Assembly: GCF_000317305.3 (NCBI RefSeq)
Contig: NC_023036.2
Span: 4,836,001-4,900,000 of the forward strand
Length of the DNA stretch: 64,000 bases
Reading direction: 5' to 3'
Source of the DNA: Mycolicibacterium neoaurum VKM Ac-1815D
GTDB taxonomy: Bacteria; Actinomycetota; Actinomycetes; Mycobacteriales; Mycobacteriaceae
The position numbers were made by a program, and so were the translations under genes. The notes under the pieces were generated by a model. The model was given only the letters and a program-made list of their open reading frames with translations. It was not told the DNA's origin and made no database searches. This document shows positions 26,414 to 34,260 of this stretch, piece by piece. Positions within the stretch are counted from its first letter, which is position 1; every line of letters begins with the position of its first letter.

Positions 26414-26823
26414 CCGCGCGTTGCTTTGTGCAGAATCTCTTGTAACGCACTCAAATCCGCGTCACTGAGCGAGCGCATCAGATCCGGAGCGGGATTGTCG
26501 ACGCTGTCGATGGCGACCAGCAGCTCGCGCCCGGCATCGGTGAGTGAGACCTTCTTGCAGCGTCTGTTGTCGGGATCGGTCTCACGGATCACCAAGCCAC
26601 GCTTGGCGAGGTCGTTTACGGCGACGGTGGCCGCCGGCGCGTCGATGGTGGCCGCGTCGGCGATCTCCTTCACCGACAGGGCCCGGTTGGCCAACCGACT
26701 GATTATCCGGATCCGACTGAACGGCAACCCCGTTCGTTCGACGACGGCGCGTTTCCAGGTGTCCTGGTTGTTGATGACGATCGAGGACATCAGCCGCCAC
26801 ACATCGTCGGCGCGATCAGACAT
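26410..26823 (-). CDS. MarR-family transcriptional regulator
   Basis: A 137-residue winged-helix regulator: LSVKEIADAATIDAPAATVAVNDLAKRGLVIRETDPDNRR is the DNA-recognition region and wing (~49-88), followed by a helical dimer end. Its start overlaps the end of the MFS transporter gene by eight bases, so both are made from one transcript. This is a typical efflux pump and repressor unit. A dyad before the transporter gene (28297-28327) is a candidate operator. The inducing ligand is unknown. Confidence 0.87.
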   Translation of the reverse strand: MSDRADDVWRLMSSIVINNQDTWKRAVVERTGLPFSRIRIISRLANRALSVKEIADAATIDAPAATVAVNDLAKRGLVIRETDPDNRRCKKVSLTDAGRELLVAIDSVDNPAPDLMRSLSDADLSALQEILHKATRG

Positions 26824-28306
26824 CGGCGCGCACCTTCGGTCCCTCGATGAGCGGGGCCAGCCGGCGCGCCGACTCCATCGCCCGGGGCGCGGTCGAGATC
26901 ACGCCGAGCACGGCGATCACCACACCCAGCACCACGCATGTCGACCACAGCGGGCGTGCCGCGTCGGCGAAGTTCACGGCCGCCGCGGCATGACTCGAAC
27001 CGGCCGCCGCCAACGCCGCACCGGCGATCGAACCGCACAGCGCCACACCGATACTCACTCCGATCTGCCGGCTGGTACTGGTGACCGCGGATGCGGCGCC
27101 TGCCCGGTCCAGCGGCATCCCACTGACGGCGGCGTTGGTGATCGGCGCGTTGACCATCGAGAAGCCGATACCGAACACCGCGAACACCAGCATCAGCGTC
27201 CACACCGCAGCGTTCTCCGGCAACAGCACCAGCACGGTCGAGGCCAGCGCGATCATCAACCCCGAGATCACCAAGGACGGGCGGGCCCCGTATCGCCCGA
27301 CCATCCGCCCCGACAGCGGCGAGAAGATCAACGCTCCGACCGCGATGGGCAGATAGATCAGACCGGTCTGGACGGCCGAGAACCCGCGTGCCCCCTGCAG
27401 ATACAGCGACATCATGAACAGCAATGCGCCCCAGGATGCGAAGGCGCAGATGGCGATGACGGTAGCCGAGGCGAACGGCACGCTGCGGAAGAAGCGCAGA
27501 TCGATGAACGGGTCCACGCGCCGGGATTCGATGCGCAGGAACGCCGCGAAAGCAAGCAGCGCGACCGCCGCGGCACCGATGACGCGATAGTTGCCCCAGC
27601 CCAGAGCCGGACCCTCGATGAGCGCGAACACCGTGCCGAACAGGAACAGCACCGCCAGAATCTGGCCGACCGGATCGACATGGCGCATGGTCGCGGACTT
27701 GGTCTCCGGCACGAACAGGGCCGTCAACACGATGGCGGCCAGACAGATCGGCAGGTTGATCCAGAACACCGCGCGCCAGCCGATCAGGTGGATGAGCAGA
27801 CCACCGACGGTGGGACCGAGCGCCATCGCGATGCCGACGACGGCACCCCAGACACCGATGGCCCTGGCCCGTTCGACCGGGCCGGTGAACACCTGCGAGA
27901 TGATGGACAGCGCCACCGGATTCAGCATCGAACCGCCGACGGCCTGCAGGAAGCGCGCGGCGATCAGGGCGTCGATACCGGGGGCCAGACTGCACAGCAG
28001 TGAGCCCACGGCGAAGACGGTCAGTCCGATCTGGAACACCCGGCGGCGCCCGAACCGATCCCCCATCGCCCCCGAGAGCATCAACAACGACGCCAGCACC
28101 AGGGTGTAGACGTCGATCACCCATTGCAGCTGGGAGGCCGTCGCCCCGAGATCGGTGCGGATCGACGGGATCGCGACGTTGACGATGGTCGCGTCCATCG
28201 ACACGATCAACAGACTCAGGCAGCACGACGCCAACACGATGCGCTTGCGCGCAGCCGTCATCCCGGCCATTGCCCCACGACCCGGATGCGGGACAGTTGT
28301 ATTCAC
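26816..28306 (-). CDS. MFS drug efflux transporter (DHA2, 14-helix type)
   Basis: A 496-residue transporter of the DHA2 family. The motifs are the helix-1 pattern SMDATIVNVAIPSI, motif A GDRFGRRRVFQ, motif C (GPTVGGLLIHLIGWRAVFWIN) and about 14 hydrophobic segments. It exports drugs or other compounds by proton antiport. GTG 28306 falls inside the upstream dyad; ATG 28270 and ATG 28261 are in-frame alternatives which would place the dyad in the promoter. It is followed by an overlapping marR gene. gltA2 ends 79 bases upstream on the same strand. Confidence 0.86.
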   Translation of the reverse strand: MNTTVPHPGRGAMAGMTAARKRIVLASCCLSLLIVSMDATIVNVAIPSIRTDLGATASQLQWVIDVYTLVLASLLMLSGAMGDRFGRRRVFQIGLTVFAVGSLLCSLAPGIDALIAARFLQAVGGSMLNPVALSIISQVFTGPVERARAIGVWGAVVGIAMALGPTVGGLLIHLIGWRAVFWINLPICLAAIVLTALFVPETKSATMRHVDPVGQILAVLFLFGTVFALIEGPALGWGNYRVIGAAAVALLAFAAFLRIESRRVDPFIDLRFFRSVPFASATVIAICAFASWGALLFMMSLYLQGARGFSAVQTGLIYLPIAVGALIFSPLSGRMVGRYGARPSLVISGLMIALASTVLVLLPENAAVWTLMLVFAVFGIGFSMVNAPITNAAVSGMPLDRAGAASAVTSTSRQIGVSIGVALCGSIAGAALAAAGSSHAAAAVNFADAARPLWSTCVVLGVVIAVLGVISTAPRAMESARRLAPLIEGPKVRADV

Positions 28307-28327
28307 ACAACTATTGTGAAACTACAA
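28297..28327. promoter_or_regulatory. Candidate MarR operator before MFS gene
   Basis: An imperfect palindrome with arms TTGTATTCACA and TGTGAAACTACAA (two extra bases in the right arm). It contains an inner perfect repeat CACAA-CTA-TTGTG (28306-28318). It lies over the predicted start region of the MFS-marR operon, where repressor binding would block transcription. Assignment to the adjacent MarR is inferred from position. Confidence 0.5.
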
Positions 28328-28385
28328 CCGTCCAACGGTCAAGCCGAATATTGCCCCGACGCGATCGGCGAGGCGGGAAAGAGTG

Positions 28386-29687
28386 TCAGCGGGCGCCCAG
28401 GTCGACGTAATCGCGCTCGGTGTAGCCGGTGTAGATCTGGCGCGGACGGCCGATCTTCGAGGGCTCGGAGTGCATCTCCTGCCAGTGCGCGATCCAACCC
28501 GGCAGCCGGCCGAGCGCGAACAGCACGGTGAACATGCGGGTCGGGAAGCCCATCGCCCGGTAGATCACGCCGGTGTAGTAGTCGACGTTCGGGTAGAGCT
28601 TGCGCTCGACGAAGAAGTCGTCGGTGAGCGCGATCTCCTCGAGCTGCTTGGCGATATCGAGCAGCGGATCCTCCACACCGAGCTTGCCGAGGATCTTGTC
28701 GGCCTGCTCCTTGACGATGCGGGCACGCGGGTCGTAGTTCTTGTACACGCGGTGACCGAAGCCCATCAGCTTCACGCCGTCCTCGCGGTTCTTGACCTTC
28801 TTGACGAAGGTCGCCACATCGTCGCCGCCGTCGCGAATCTTGGTCAGCATCTCCAGGACAGCCTGGTTGGCGCCGCCGTGCAGCGGGCCCCACAGCGCGT
28901 TGATGCCACCGGAGATCGAGGTGAACAGGTTGGCCTGCGAGGAACCCACCAGCCGCACCGTGGACGTCGAGCAGTTCTGCTCATGGTCGGCGTGCAGGAT
29001 CAGCAGCATGTCGAGCGCGCGGACGATCTCGGGATCGACCTCGTAGGGTTCGGCCGGGAAGCCGAAGGTCATCCGCAGGAAGTTCTCGACCAGGGTCAGC
29101 GAGTTGTCCGGGTACAGGAAGGGCTGGCCCTCGGACTTCTTGTAGGCGTAGGCGGCGATGGTCGGCAGCTTGGCCAGCAGGCGGATCGTCGACAGCTCGA
29201 CCTGCTTGCGGTCCAGCGGATCCAGCGAATCCTGGTAGTAGGCGCTCAAGGCGTTGACCGCCGAGCTCAACACCGGCATCGGGTGGGCGTTGCGCGGGAA
29301 TCCGTCGAAGAACCGCTTCAGATCCTCATGCAGCAGGGTGTGCCGCTGGATCTGGTTGGTGAACGACTCCAGCTGCTCGGCGGTCGGCAGCTCACCGTAG
29401 ATCAGCAGGTAGCTGACCTCGATGAAGGTCGACTGCTCGGCCAGCTGCTCGATCGGGTAGCCGCGGTAACGCAGGATGCCGGCGTCCCCGTCGATGTAGG
29501 TGATCGCGCTCTTGGTGGCCGAGGTGTTGACGAACCCACCGTCGAACGTGGTGTAGCCGGTCTTGGAGAGCAGCGGCCCGAGGGCGATTCCGTCGGAGCC
29601 TTCTGTGGCCTTGACGATGTCGAGGTCGATCTGACCGCCCGGATACGACAGGGTTGCTGTCTCGTCAGGGCTGGAGTTTTCGGCCAC
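28386..29687 (-). CDS. gltA2: Citrate synthase GltA2
   Basis: A 433-residue type II citrate synthase, condensing acetyl-CoA and oxaloacetate in the TCA cycle. Catalytic segments are present: GPLHGGANQ (first His), MGFGHRVYKNYDPR (second His) and NVDYYTGVIYR (Asp). M. tuberculosis GltA2 is Rv0896, in the corresponding place beside Rv0897c. It starts with GTG behind a GAAGGGG ribosome site. Two TetR genes lie upstream on the same strand (56-base gap), so its promoter may be in that gap. A second citrate synthase-like gene, citA, is 2.3 kb away. Confidence 0.96.
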   Translation of the reverse strand: MAENSSPDETATLSYPGGQIDLDIVKATEGSDGIALGPLLSKTGYTTFDGGFVNTSATKSAITYIDGDAGILRYRGYPIEQLAEQSTFIEVSYLLIYGELPTAEQLESFTNQIQRHTLLHEDLKRFFDGFPRNAHPMPVLSSAVNALSAYYQDSLDPLDRKQVELSTIRLLAKLPTIAAYAYKKSEGQPFLYPDNSLTLVENFLRMTFGFPAEPYEVDPEIVRALDMLLILHADHEQNCSTSTVRLVGSSQANLFTSISGGINALWGPLHGGANQAVLEMLTKIRDGGDDVATFVKKVKNREDGVKLMGFGHRVYKNYDPRARIVKEQADKILGKLGVEDPLLDIAKQLEEIALTDDFFVERKLYPNVDYYTGVIYRAMGFPTRMFTVLFALGRLPGWIAHWQEMHSEPSKIGRPRQIYTGYTERDYVDLGAR

Positions 29688-29743
29688 TTGAACCCCTTCT
29701 GTGGTCTGGGCTGCGCGTCACTACTGGACGGTAGTCGCTTACG

Positions 29744-30430
29744 TTACGTCGCGCCTGCGCGGGGTTCCCCCTCGGGTACCTCGCTCGACCGCACCCTCGA
29801 ACCCCATGGCCGCCAGGTGCGGACCAGCAGGTCATAGGCGGCTTGGATGCGAGTGGCGACGATCTCCGGCTCGATCGGCGGGTACCCGGGCGTGCCGAGA
29901 CCGTGACACGCTGTGTTCATCACCACAGTCCAGGTCTCCAGCACCAGGTAGACGGCGTCGTGGTCGGTCGACAGGCCCATCCGTTGCGCGACCGCCCGCA
30001 CCGTGGGAAATCGATCCTTCTGTTCGCGGTACGGGATCGCGGTCACGTTGAGGCTCGCCGAGGAGTTCACGATCTGGATCAGGGCAGCCATCCGCTTGAA
30101 GATCGGCGTCTGCTCACCGCCGGGCCCCGGCTGCAGGGCGACCAGATGCGCCCGCAGCATCGCTTCGTACTCGGTGATGTCGTGGGGCAGCGCCGACAGT
30201 GCCGCCGCGACATAAGCGGCGGTGTCCTCCACGATCGCGATGACCACCGCATCCTTGGTCGGAAAGTAGCGGCTGAAGGTGCGCGGGGACACCTCGGCGG
30301 CCGAGGCGATCTGTTCCACGGTGGTGTTGTCGTAACCGTGTCGTTGGCACAGCTCGGCCGCGGTCGAGATCAAAGTGGCCCGAGTACGCAGCTTCTTGCG
30401 TGCCCGCAGCCCCTCCGGCTGATCAGACAT
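29744..30430 (-). CDS. TetR-family regulator, copy 1
   Basis: A 228-residue TetR protein. The N-terminal helix-turn-helix reads TTVEQIASAAEVSPRTFSRYFPTKDAVV (~37-64). The C-terminal domain is variable. It overlaps the preceding TetR gene by eight bases, and the DNA-binding parts of the two are clearly related (VSPRTFSRYF against VSPRTYSRYF). This suggests a duplicated pair. Targets are unknown; it lies just upstream of gltA2 and might regulate it or itself. Confidence 0.85.
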   Translation of the reverse strand: MSDQPEGLRARKKLRTRATLISTAAELCQRHGYDNTTVEQIASAAEVSPRTFSRYFPTKDAVVIAIVEDTAAYVAAALSALPHDITEYEAMLRAHLVALQPGPGGEQTPIFKRMAALIQIVNSSASLNVTAIPYREQKDRFPTVRAVAQRMGLSTDHDAVYLVLETWTVVMNTACHGLGTPGYPPIEPEIVATRIQAAYDLLVRTWRPWGSRVRSSEVPEGEPRAGAT

Positions 30431-31154
30431 TCGTCGCGAGATCGGTTTCGGTCAGGACCGGAGCGGTCACGATCGGCTCGACCGGACCGGGCAGGTCCGC
30501 CGGGACGATATCGGTGCTGAACAGTTCCCCGGCGAACCCGGCGACATGCCGGCACGCGCGGTTGAGGCGATCCGCCATGACCAGCGGGCCCAGCGGCGCG
30601 CCGTCGTCATCGGAGACGAGGTCACCGCAGGCCGCGATGATGATGGCCGAGAACAGCGAAAGGCCGAGCAGCATGCTCCGGTCGTCGGCAGGCACACCCA
30701 TCTGGTCGGACAGCGCGGCGATGACGCTGTCGTTGCGAAAATCGAATGCACTCTGACGCAGCGCATCTGCGCTGTTGATGATCCGAAGGATCAGCACGAC
30801 GCGCTCACTGGTCAACCGGCCGACGCCACCGGCGGCGGTGCGCGTCAGCACCGAAACATGGGCGGCTCGCAATGCTTCCAATGGTCCGAGGCCGCGCGGA
30901 AGCCTGCGCAGTTCCAGCGCGATCTCCTCGGACAGTTCCTCGAGCAGGGTCAAGAAGACCGCTTCCTTGGAGGCGAAATAGCGGCTGTAGGTCCGTGGGG
31001 ACACCTCGGCCAGCGCGGCGATCTGATCGACGGTGGTCGTCTCGTACCCCTGGCGCAGGCACAGTTCCAGCGCGGCGTCGATCAGTGTCGTCCGAGTCCG
31101 CTGCTTCTTCCGTTCGCGCAAACCGAGATCGGTTTCCCTGTTCGCCGCAGCCAC
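30423..31154 (-). CDS. TetR-family regulator, copy 2
   Basis: A 243-residue TetR protein with the helix-turn-helix TTVDQIAALAEVSPRTYSRYFASKEAVF near residues 36-63 and a divergent ligand domain. GTG 31154 is chosen because TACCAT, a good -10 box, ends six bases before it, the usual leaderless layout. A longer frame to 31223 gives a less likely N-terminus. It is the first gene of a two-TetR unit. pdxH lies upstream on the same strand and ends 74 bases before it. Confidence 0.82.
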   Translation of the reverse strand: MAAANRETDLGLRERKKQRTRTTLIDAALELCLRQGYETTTVDQIAALAEVSPRTYSRYFASKEAVFLTLLEELSEEIALELRRLPRGLGPLEALRAAHVSVLTRTAAGGVGRLTSERVVLILRIINSADALRQSAFDFRNDSVIAALSDQMGVPADDRSMLLGLSLFSAIIIAACGDLVSDDDGAPLGPLVMADRLNRACRHVAGFAGELFSTDIVPADLPGPVEPIVTAPVLTETDLATNV

Positions 31155-31228
31155 CCGAGGATGGTAACCCGTGCGACTGAGAGTGCACGGTAGGTTTCCG
31201 GTGGGCTTCGCCACCCGGGCCACGGCCG

Positions 31229-31888
31229 CTACGGTTGTAGCCGCTCGATTCGCGCGCCGGCATCGGTGACCCGAATCCTGTTATGCACCCGGTTTTCCCG
31301 GCCCTGCCAGAACTCGACCACCTCCGGTGCGATCAGATAGCCGCCCCAGTTCGGCGGCACCGGAACCGCTTCCGATTCGCCGAAACGTGCCGTGACGTCC
31401 ACGAGTTGATCGAGCAGGACGGCCCGCGACGCGATCGGGTGCGATTGGCGCGATGCCCAGGCCCCCAGCTGCGATCCGCGCGGACGCTTGGCCCAGTAGT
31501 CGGCGGTGTCGGCCTCGGACACTTTGTCGACCGGGCCGCGAACGTGCACCTGGCGGCCCAGCCCGTACCACGGGAAGGTCGCCGAGGCGTACGGCTGTAT
31601 TGCCAACTGCTCCCCCTTGTCCGAGTCGTAGTTGGTGAAGAACGTGATCCCGGCTTCGGTCGCCCCCTTGCACAACACGGTCCTGGTGGCCGGCCGCCCC
31701 TGTGCGTCGACGGTGCCCACGACCATGGCGTTGGGTTCGGTCAACCCCGCGGCGCGCGCATCCGACAGCCACCTGCCGAACAGCGCCAGCCAGCCGTCGG
31801 CAAGCCAGTCGGCATCGAGGTCCGCACTGCCGTCCTTTTCCACCGATCCGTACTCGGCGCGCATCCGGGCCAGTTCCTCGGGTTCCAT
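31229..31888 (-). CDS. pdxH: Pyridoxine/pyridoxamine 5'-phosphate oxidase
   Basis: A 219-residue FMN enzyme oxidising pyridoxamine or pyridoxine phosphate to pyridoxal phosphate. Typical blocks are NAMVVGTVDAQGRPATRTVLCKG, FFTNYDSDKGEQL (FMN site), GSQLGAWASRQS and WGGYLIAPEVVEFWQG with C-terminal NRIRV. ATG 31888 is preferred: TACCGT lies seven bases upstream as a -10 box. M. tuberculosis has pdxH elsewhere (Rv2607), so its place beside citA is a difference. It is divergent from citA with 55 bases between starts. PLP supply could serve SerC, a PLP enzyme in this window. Confidence 0.92.
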   Translation of the reverse strand: MEPEELARMRAEYGSVEKDGSADLDADWLADGWLALFGRWLSDARAAGLTEPNAMVVGTVDAQGRPATRTVLCKGATEAGITFFTNYDSDKGEQLAIQPYASATFPWYGLGRQVHVRGPVDKVSEADTADYWAKRPRGSQLGAWASRQSHPIASRAVLLDQLVDVTARFGESEAVPVPPNWGGYLIAPEVVEFWQGRENRVHNRIRVTDAGARIERLQP

Positions 31889-31943
31889 TTGCAAGACGGT
31901 ACGCCCACGCCGGATATCACCGGCGAGTGCGAGAATCTTCGAT

Positions 31944-33080
31944 ATGACGCAGGAGTCAGCGGTTGCCGCTGATGGTCCCGACGCGTTCACCGCCGGATTG
32001 GAAGGCGTTGTCGCGTTCACCACCGAGATCGCCGAACCCGACAAGGACGGTGGCGCGCTGCGTTACCGCGGTGTCGACATCGACGACCTGGTATCGGACC
32101 GGGTGACTTTCGGTGATGTCTGGGGGCTGCTCGTCGACGGCGACTTCGAGCGTGGCCTGCCGCCCGCCGAGCCGTTTCCGTTGCCGATCCACTCCGGTGA
32201 CGTTCGCGTCGACGTCCAGGCCGGACTGGCCATGCTGGCCCCCATCTGGGGCTTTTCACCGATGCTCGACATCGACGACGACACGGCCCGTGAGCAACTC
32301 GCACGCGCATCGGCCATGGCGCTGTCCTATGTCGCCCAGTCGGCCAGAGGAATCCACCGACCCGCGGTGCCACAGCAGAACATCGATCAATGCCCGACTG
32401 TCACTGCACGTTTCATGACTCGCTGGCAGGGTGAACCGGACCCACACCATATCGAGGCCATCGACGCGTACTGGGTGACGGCGGCCGAACACGGCATGAA
32501 TGCCTCCACTTTCACCGCCCGGGTCATCGCCTCCACCGGCGCCGATGTGGCCGCCGCATTATCGGGGGCGGTCGGCGCGATGAGCGGCCCCCTGCACGGT
32601 GGCGCGCCCGCGCGGGTGCTGCCGATGATCTCCGAAGCCGAACGCACGGGCGATCCCGCCGCCGTGGTGCGCGGCATCCTGGACCGCAAGGAAAAACTCA
32701 TGGGCTTCGGGCACCGGGTGTACCGGGCCGAAGATCCACGCGCCCGGGTGCTGCGCGCCACCGCAGAACGACTGCGCGCGCCCCGCTTCGAGGCAGCGGC
32801 CGCCTTCGAGCAGGCGGCGCTGGCCGAACTGCGTGAACGCCGCCCCGACCGCGCCATCGAGACCAACGTCGAGTTCTGGGCCGCGGTCATCCTCGACTTC
32901 GCCCAGGTACCGCCCTCGATGATGCCGGCCATGTTCACCTGCGGACGCACCGCCGGCTGGTGTGCCCACATCCTGGAGCAGAAGCGACTGGGCAAACTGG
33001 TGCGCCCGGCCGCGGTCTACGTCGGCCCCGCACCGCGCTCACCCGAATCCGTACTCGGCTGGGACCGGATCCGTCCGTGA
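31944..33080 (+). CDS. citA: Citrate synthase II CitA
   Basis: A 378-residue citrate synthase-like protein, matching M. tuberculosis CitA (Rv0889c, 373). GPLHGGAPARV and MGFGHRVYRAEDPR carry the two catalytic His positions. The Asp of the third catalytic site (NVDYY in GltA2) appears as Glu in NVEFWAAVILDF. The N-terminal ~40 residues include VVAFTTEIAEPDKDGGALRYRGVDI. Whether it makes citrate, methylcitrate or is regulatory is not settled by sequence. Start ATG 31944 is divergent from pdxH. A mycothiol-dependent-type gene overlaps its stop by four bases. Confidence 0.92.
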   Translation: MTQESAVAADGPDAFTAGLEGVVAFTTEIAEPDKDGGALRYRGVDIDDLVSDRVTFGDVWGLLVDGDFERGLPPAEPFPLPIHSGDVRVDVQAGLAMLAPIWGFSPMLDIDDDTAREQLARASAMALSYVAQSARGIHRPAVPQQNIDQCPTVTARFMTRWQGEPDPHHIEAIDAYWVTAAEHGMNASTFTARVIASTGADVAAALSGAVGAMSGPLHGGAPARVLPMISEAERTGDPAAVVRGILDRKEKLMGFGHRVYRAEDPRARVLRATAERLRAPRFEAAAAFEQAALAELRERRPDRAIETNVEFWAAVILDFAQVPPSMMPAMFTCGRTAGWCAHILEQKRLGKLVRPAAVYVGPAPRSPESVLGWDRIRP

Positions 33081-33700
33081 CGGTGCTCGATCCGTCCATG
33101 ACGGTGTTCGACTCGGCCGCACGCTCTTTCGAGCAACTTGTACGCGGACTCGGCACCGCGGACTGGGACGGGCCGGGTCTGGGCGACTGGGACCTGCGGG
33201 CACTGGTCGGGCACACCTCGCGGTCACTGGTGACGGTGATCGAGTACCTGAAAGGGCCCGCACCGAACGGCCCGCTGGTCGACGCGCCGGGCTACTACCT
33301 CGCGGTCCGCGATGTCAGCGCCACCGCCGGGGCCGAGGCCATCGTCGAACGCGGCAGGCAGGCCGGCCGCGATCTCGGTGATGACCCGGCCGCCGCCGTC
33401 TCGGCACTGGTCGCCACCGCGTGCTCGGATGTGGAGCAGGCCGGCGACCCGGTGATCTCGGTGATCGGCGGAATCTGCATCACGCTGTCGGAGTATCTGC
33501 AGACACGAGTGTTCGAGCTGGTGGTGCACGGCCTGGACATTGCCCGTGCAACGGGGCGCGACTACCGGCCGTCCGAGCAGGTGCTGGAGGCCGCGACCGT
33601 CCTGGCGGCCAGGATCGCAACCCGGTCTGGCCGGGGCGGGTCGCTGCTGCTGGGCCTCACCGGGCGCGCCGAGCTGGGTGACGGATTCTCGGTCGTCTGA
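33077..33700 (+). CDS. DinB/maleylpyruvate isomerase-type mycothiol-dependent protein
   Basis: A 207-residue protein of the DinB-like MDMPI group (mycothiol-dependent enzymes). The first helix with GDWDLRALVGHTSRSL and the later VFELVVHGLDIARATG carry His residues suitable for metal binding. The GTG start overlaps the citA stop in GTGA, so it is coupled to citA. The substrate is unknown; an isomerase, detoxification enzyme or thiol transferase are possible. Its relation to CitA is not obvious. Confidence 0.72.
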   Translation: MTVLDPSMTVFDSAARSFEQLVRGLGTADWDGPGLGDWDLRALVGHTSRSLVTVIEYLKGPAPNGPLVDAPGYYLAVRDVSATAGAEAIVERGRQAGRDLGDDPAAAVSALVATACSDVEQAGDPVISVIGGICITLSEYLQTRVFELVVHGLDIARATGRDYRPSEQVLEAATVLAARIATRSGRGGSLLLGLTGRAELGDGFSVV

Positions 33701-33807
33701 CACTGTCCTGCAGACAGGTGTGCGCTGTCGCGATGAGAATTGCGCTGTCGTCCGGTCCATACAACGACATCCCGACGTCATCCCGACGTCCCAGCTTGAG
33801 GAGCACC

Positions 33808-34260
33808 ATGACCATCGACATCACCCCCGCCGTCATCCCGCACCTGGTCGTCCACGACGGCGCCGCCGCCATCGATTTCTACGTCAAGGCGTTCGGTGCC
33901 ACCGAGCTGGGCAGACTGCCGGGCCCGGACGGTCGGCTGGTGCACGGCGCCGTACAGATCAACGGATCGACGGTGATGCTGGCCGACGACTATCCCGAAT
34001 ACTGCGACGGTCAGTCCGAGACACCCAAGAGCCTCGGCGGCACTCCGGTCACCATCCACCTGGTGGTCACCGACGTCGATGCCGCCTTCGCACGCGCCAC
34101 CGAGGCCGGCGCCGAGGTGGTGATGCCGATCGAGGATATGTTCTGGGGCGACCGGTACGGCGTCGTGCGGGATCCGTTCGGGCACAAGTGGTCGCTGGGC
34201 CAACCGGTGCGTGAGGTCAGCGACGAGGAGCTGAGCAAGGCTATGCAGGAATTCCCGTGA
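33808..34260 (+). CDS. VOC-family protein (glyoxalase/bleomycin resistance fold, Rv0887c-like)
   Basis: A 150-residue VOC protein made of two beta-alpha-beta modules: IPHLVVHDGAAAIDFYVKAFGA at the N-terminus, and IHLVVTDVDAAFARATEAGAEV with RDPFGHKWSLG at the C-terminus. Size and place match Rv0887c (152). It starts at ATG 33808 after a clear GAGGAG ribosome site. No specific substrate can be assigned. The last 20 bases overlap the end of the convergent beta-glucosidase gene. Confidence 0.86.
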   Translation: MTIDITPAVIPHLVVHDGAAAIDFYVKAFGATELGRLPGPDGRLVHGAVQINGSTVMLADDYPEYCDGQSETPKSLGGTPVTIHLVVTDVDAAFARATEAGAEVVMPIEDMFWGDRYGVVRDPFGHKWSLGQPVREVSDEELSKAMQEFP

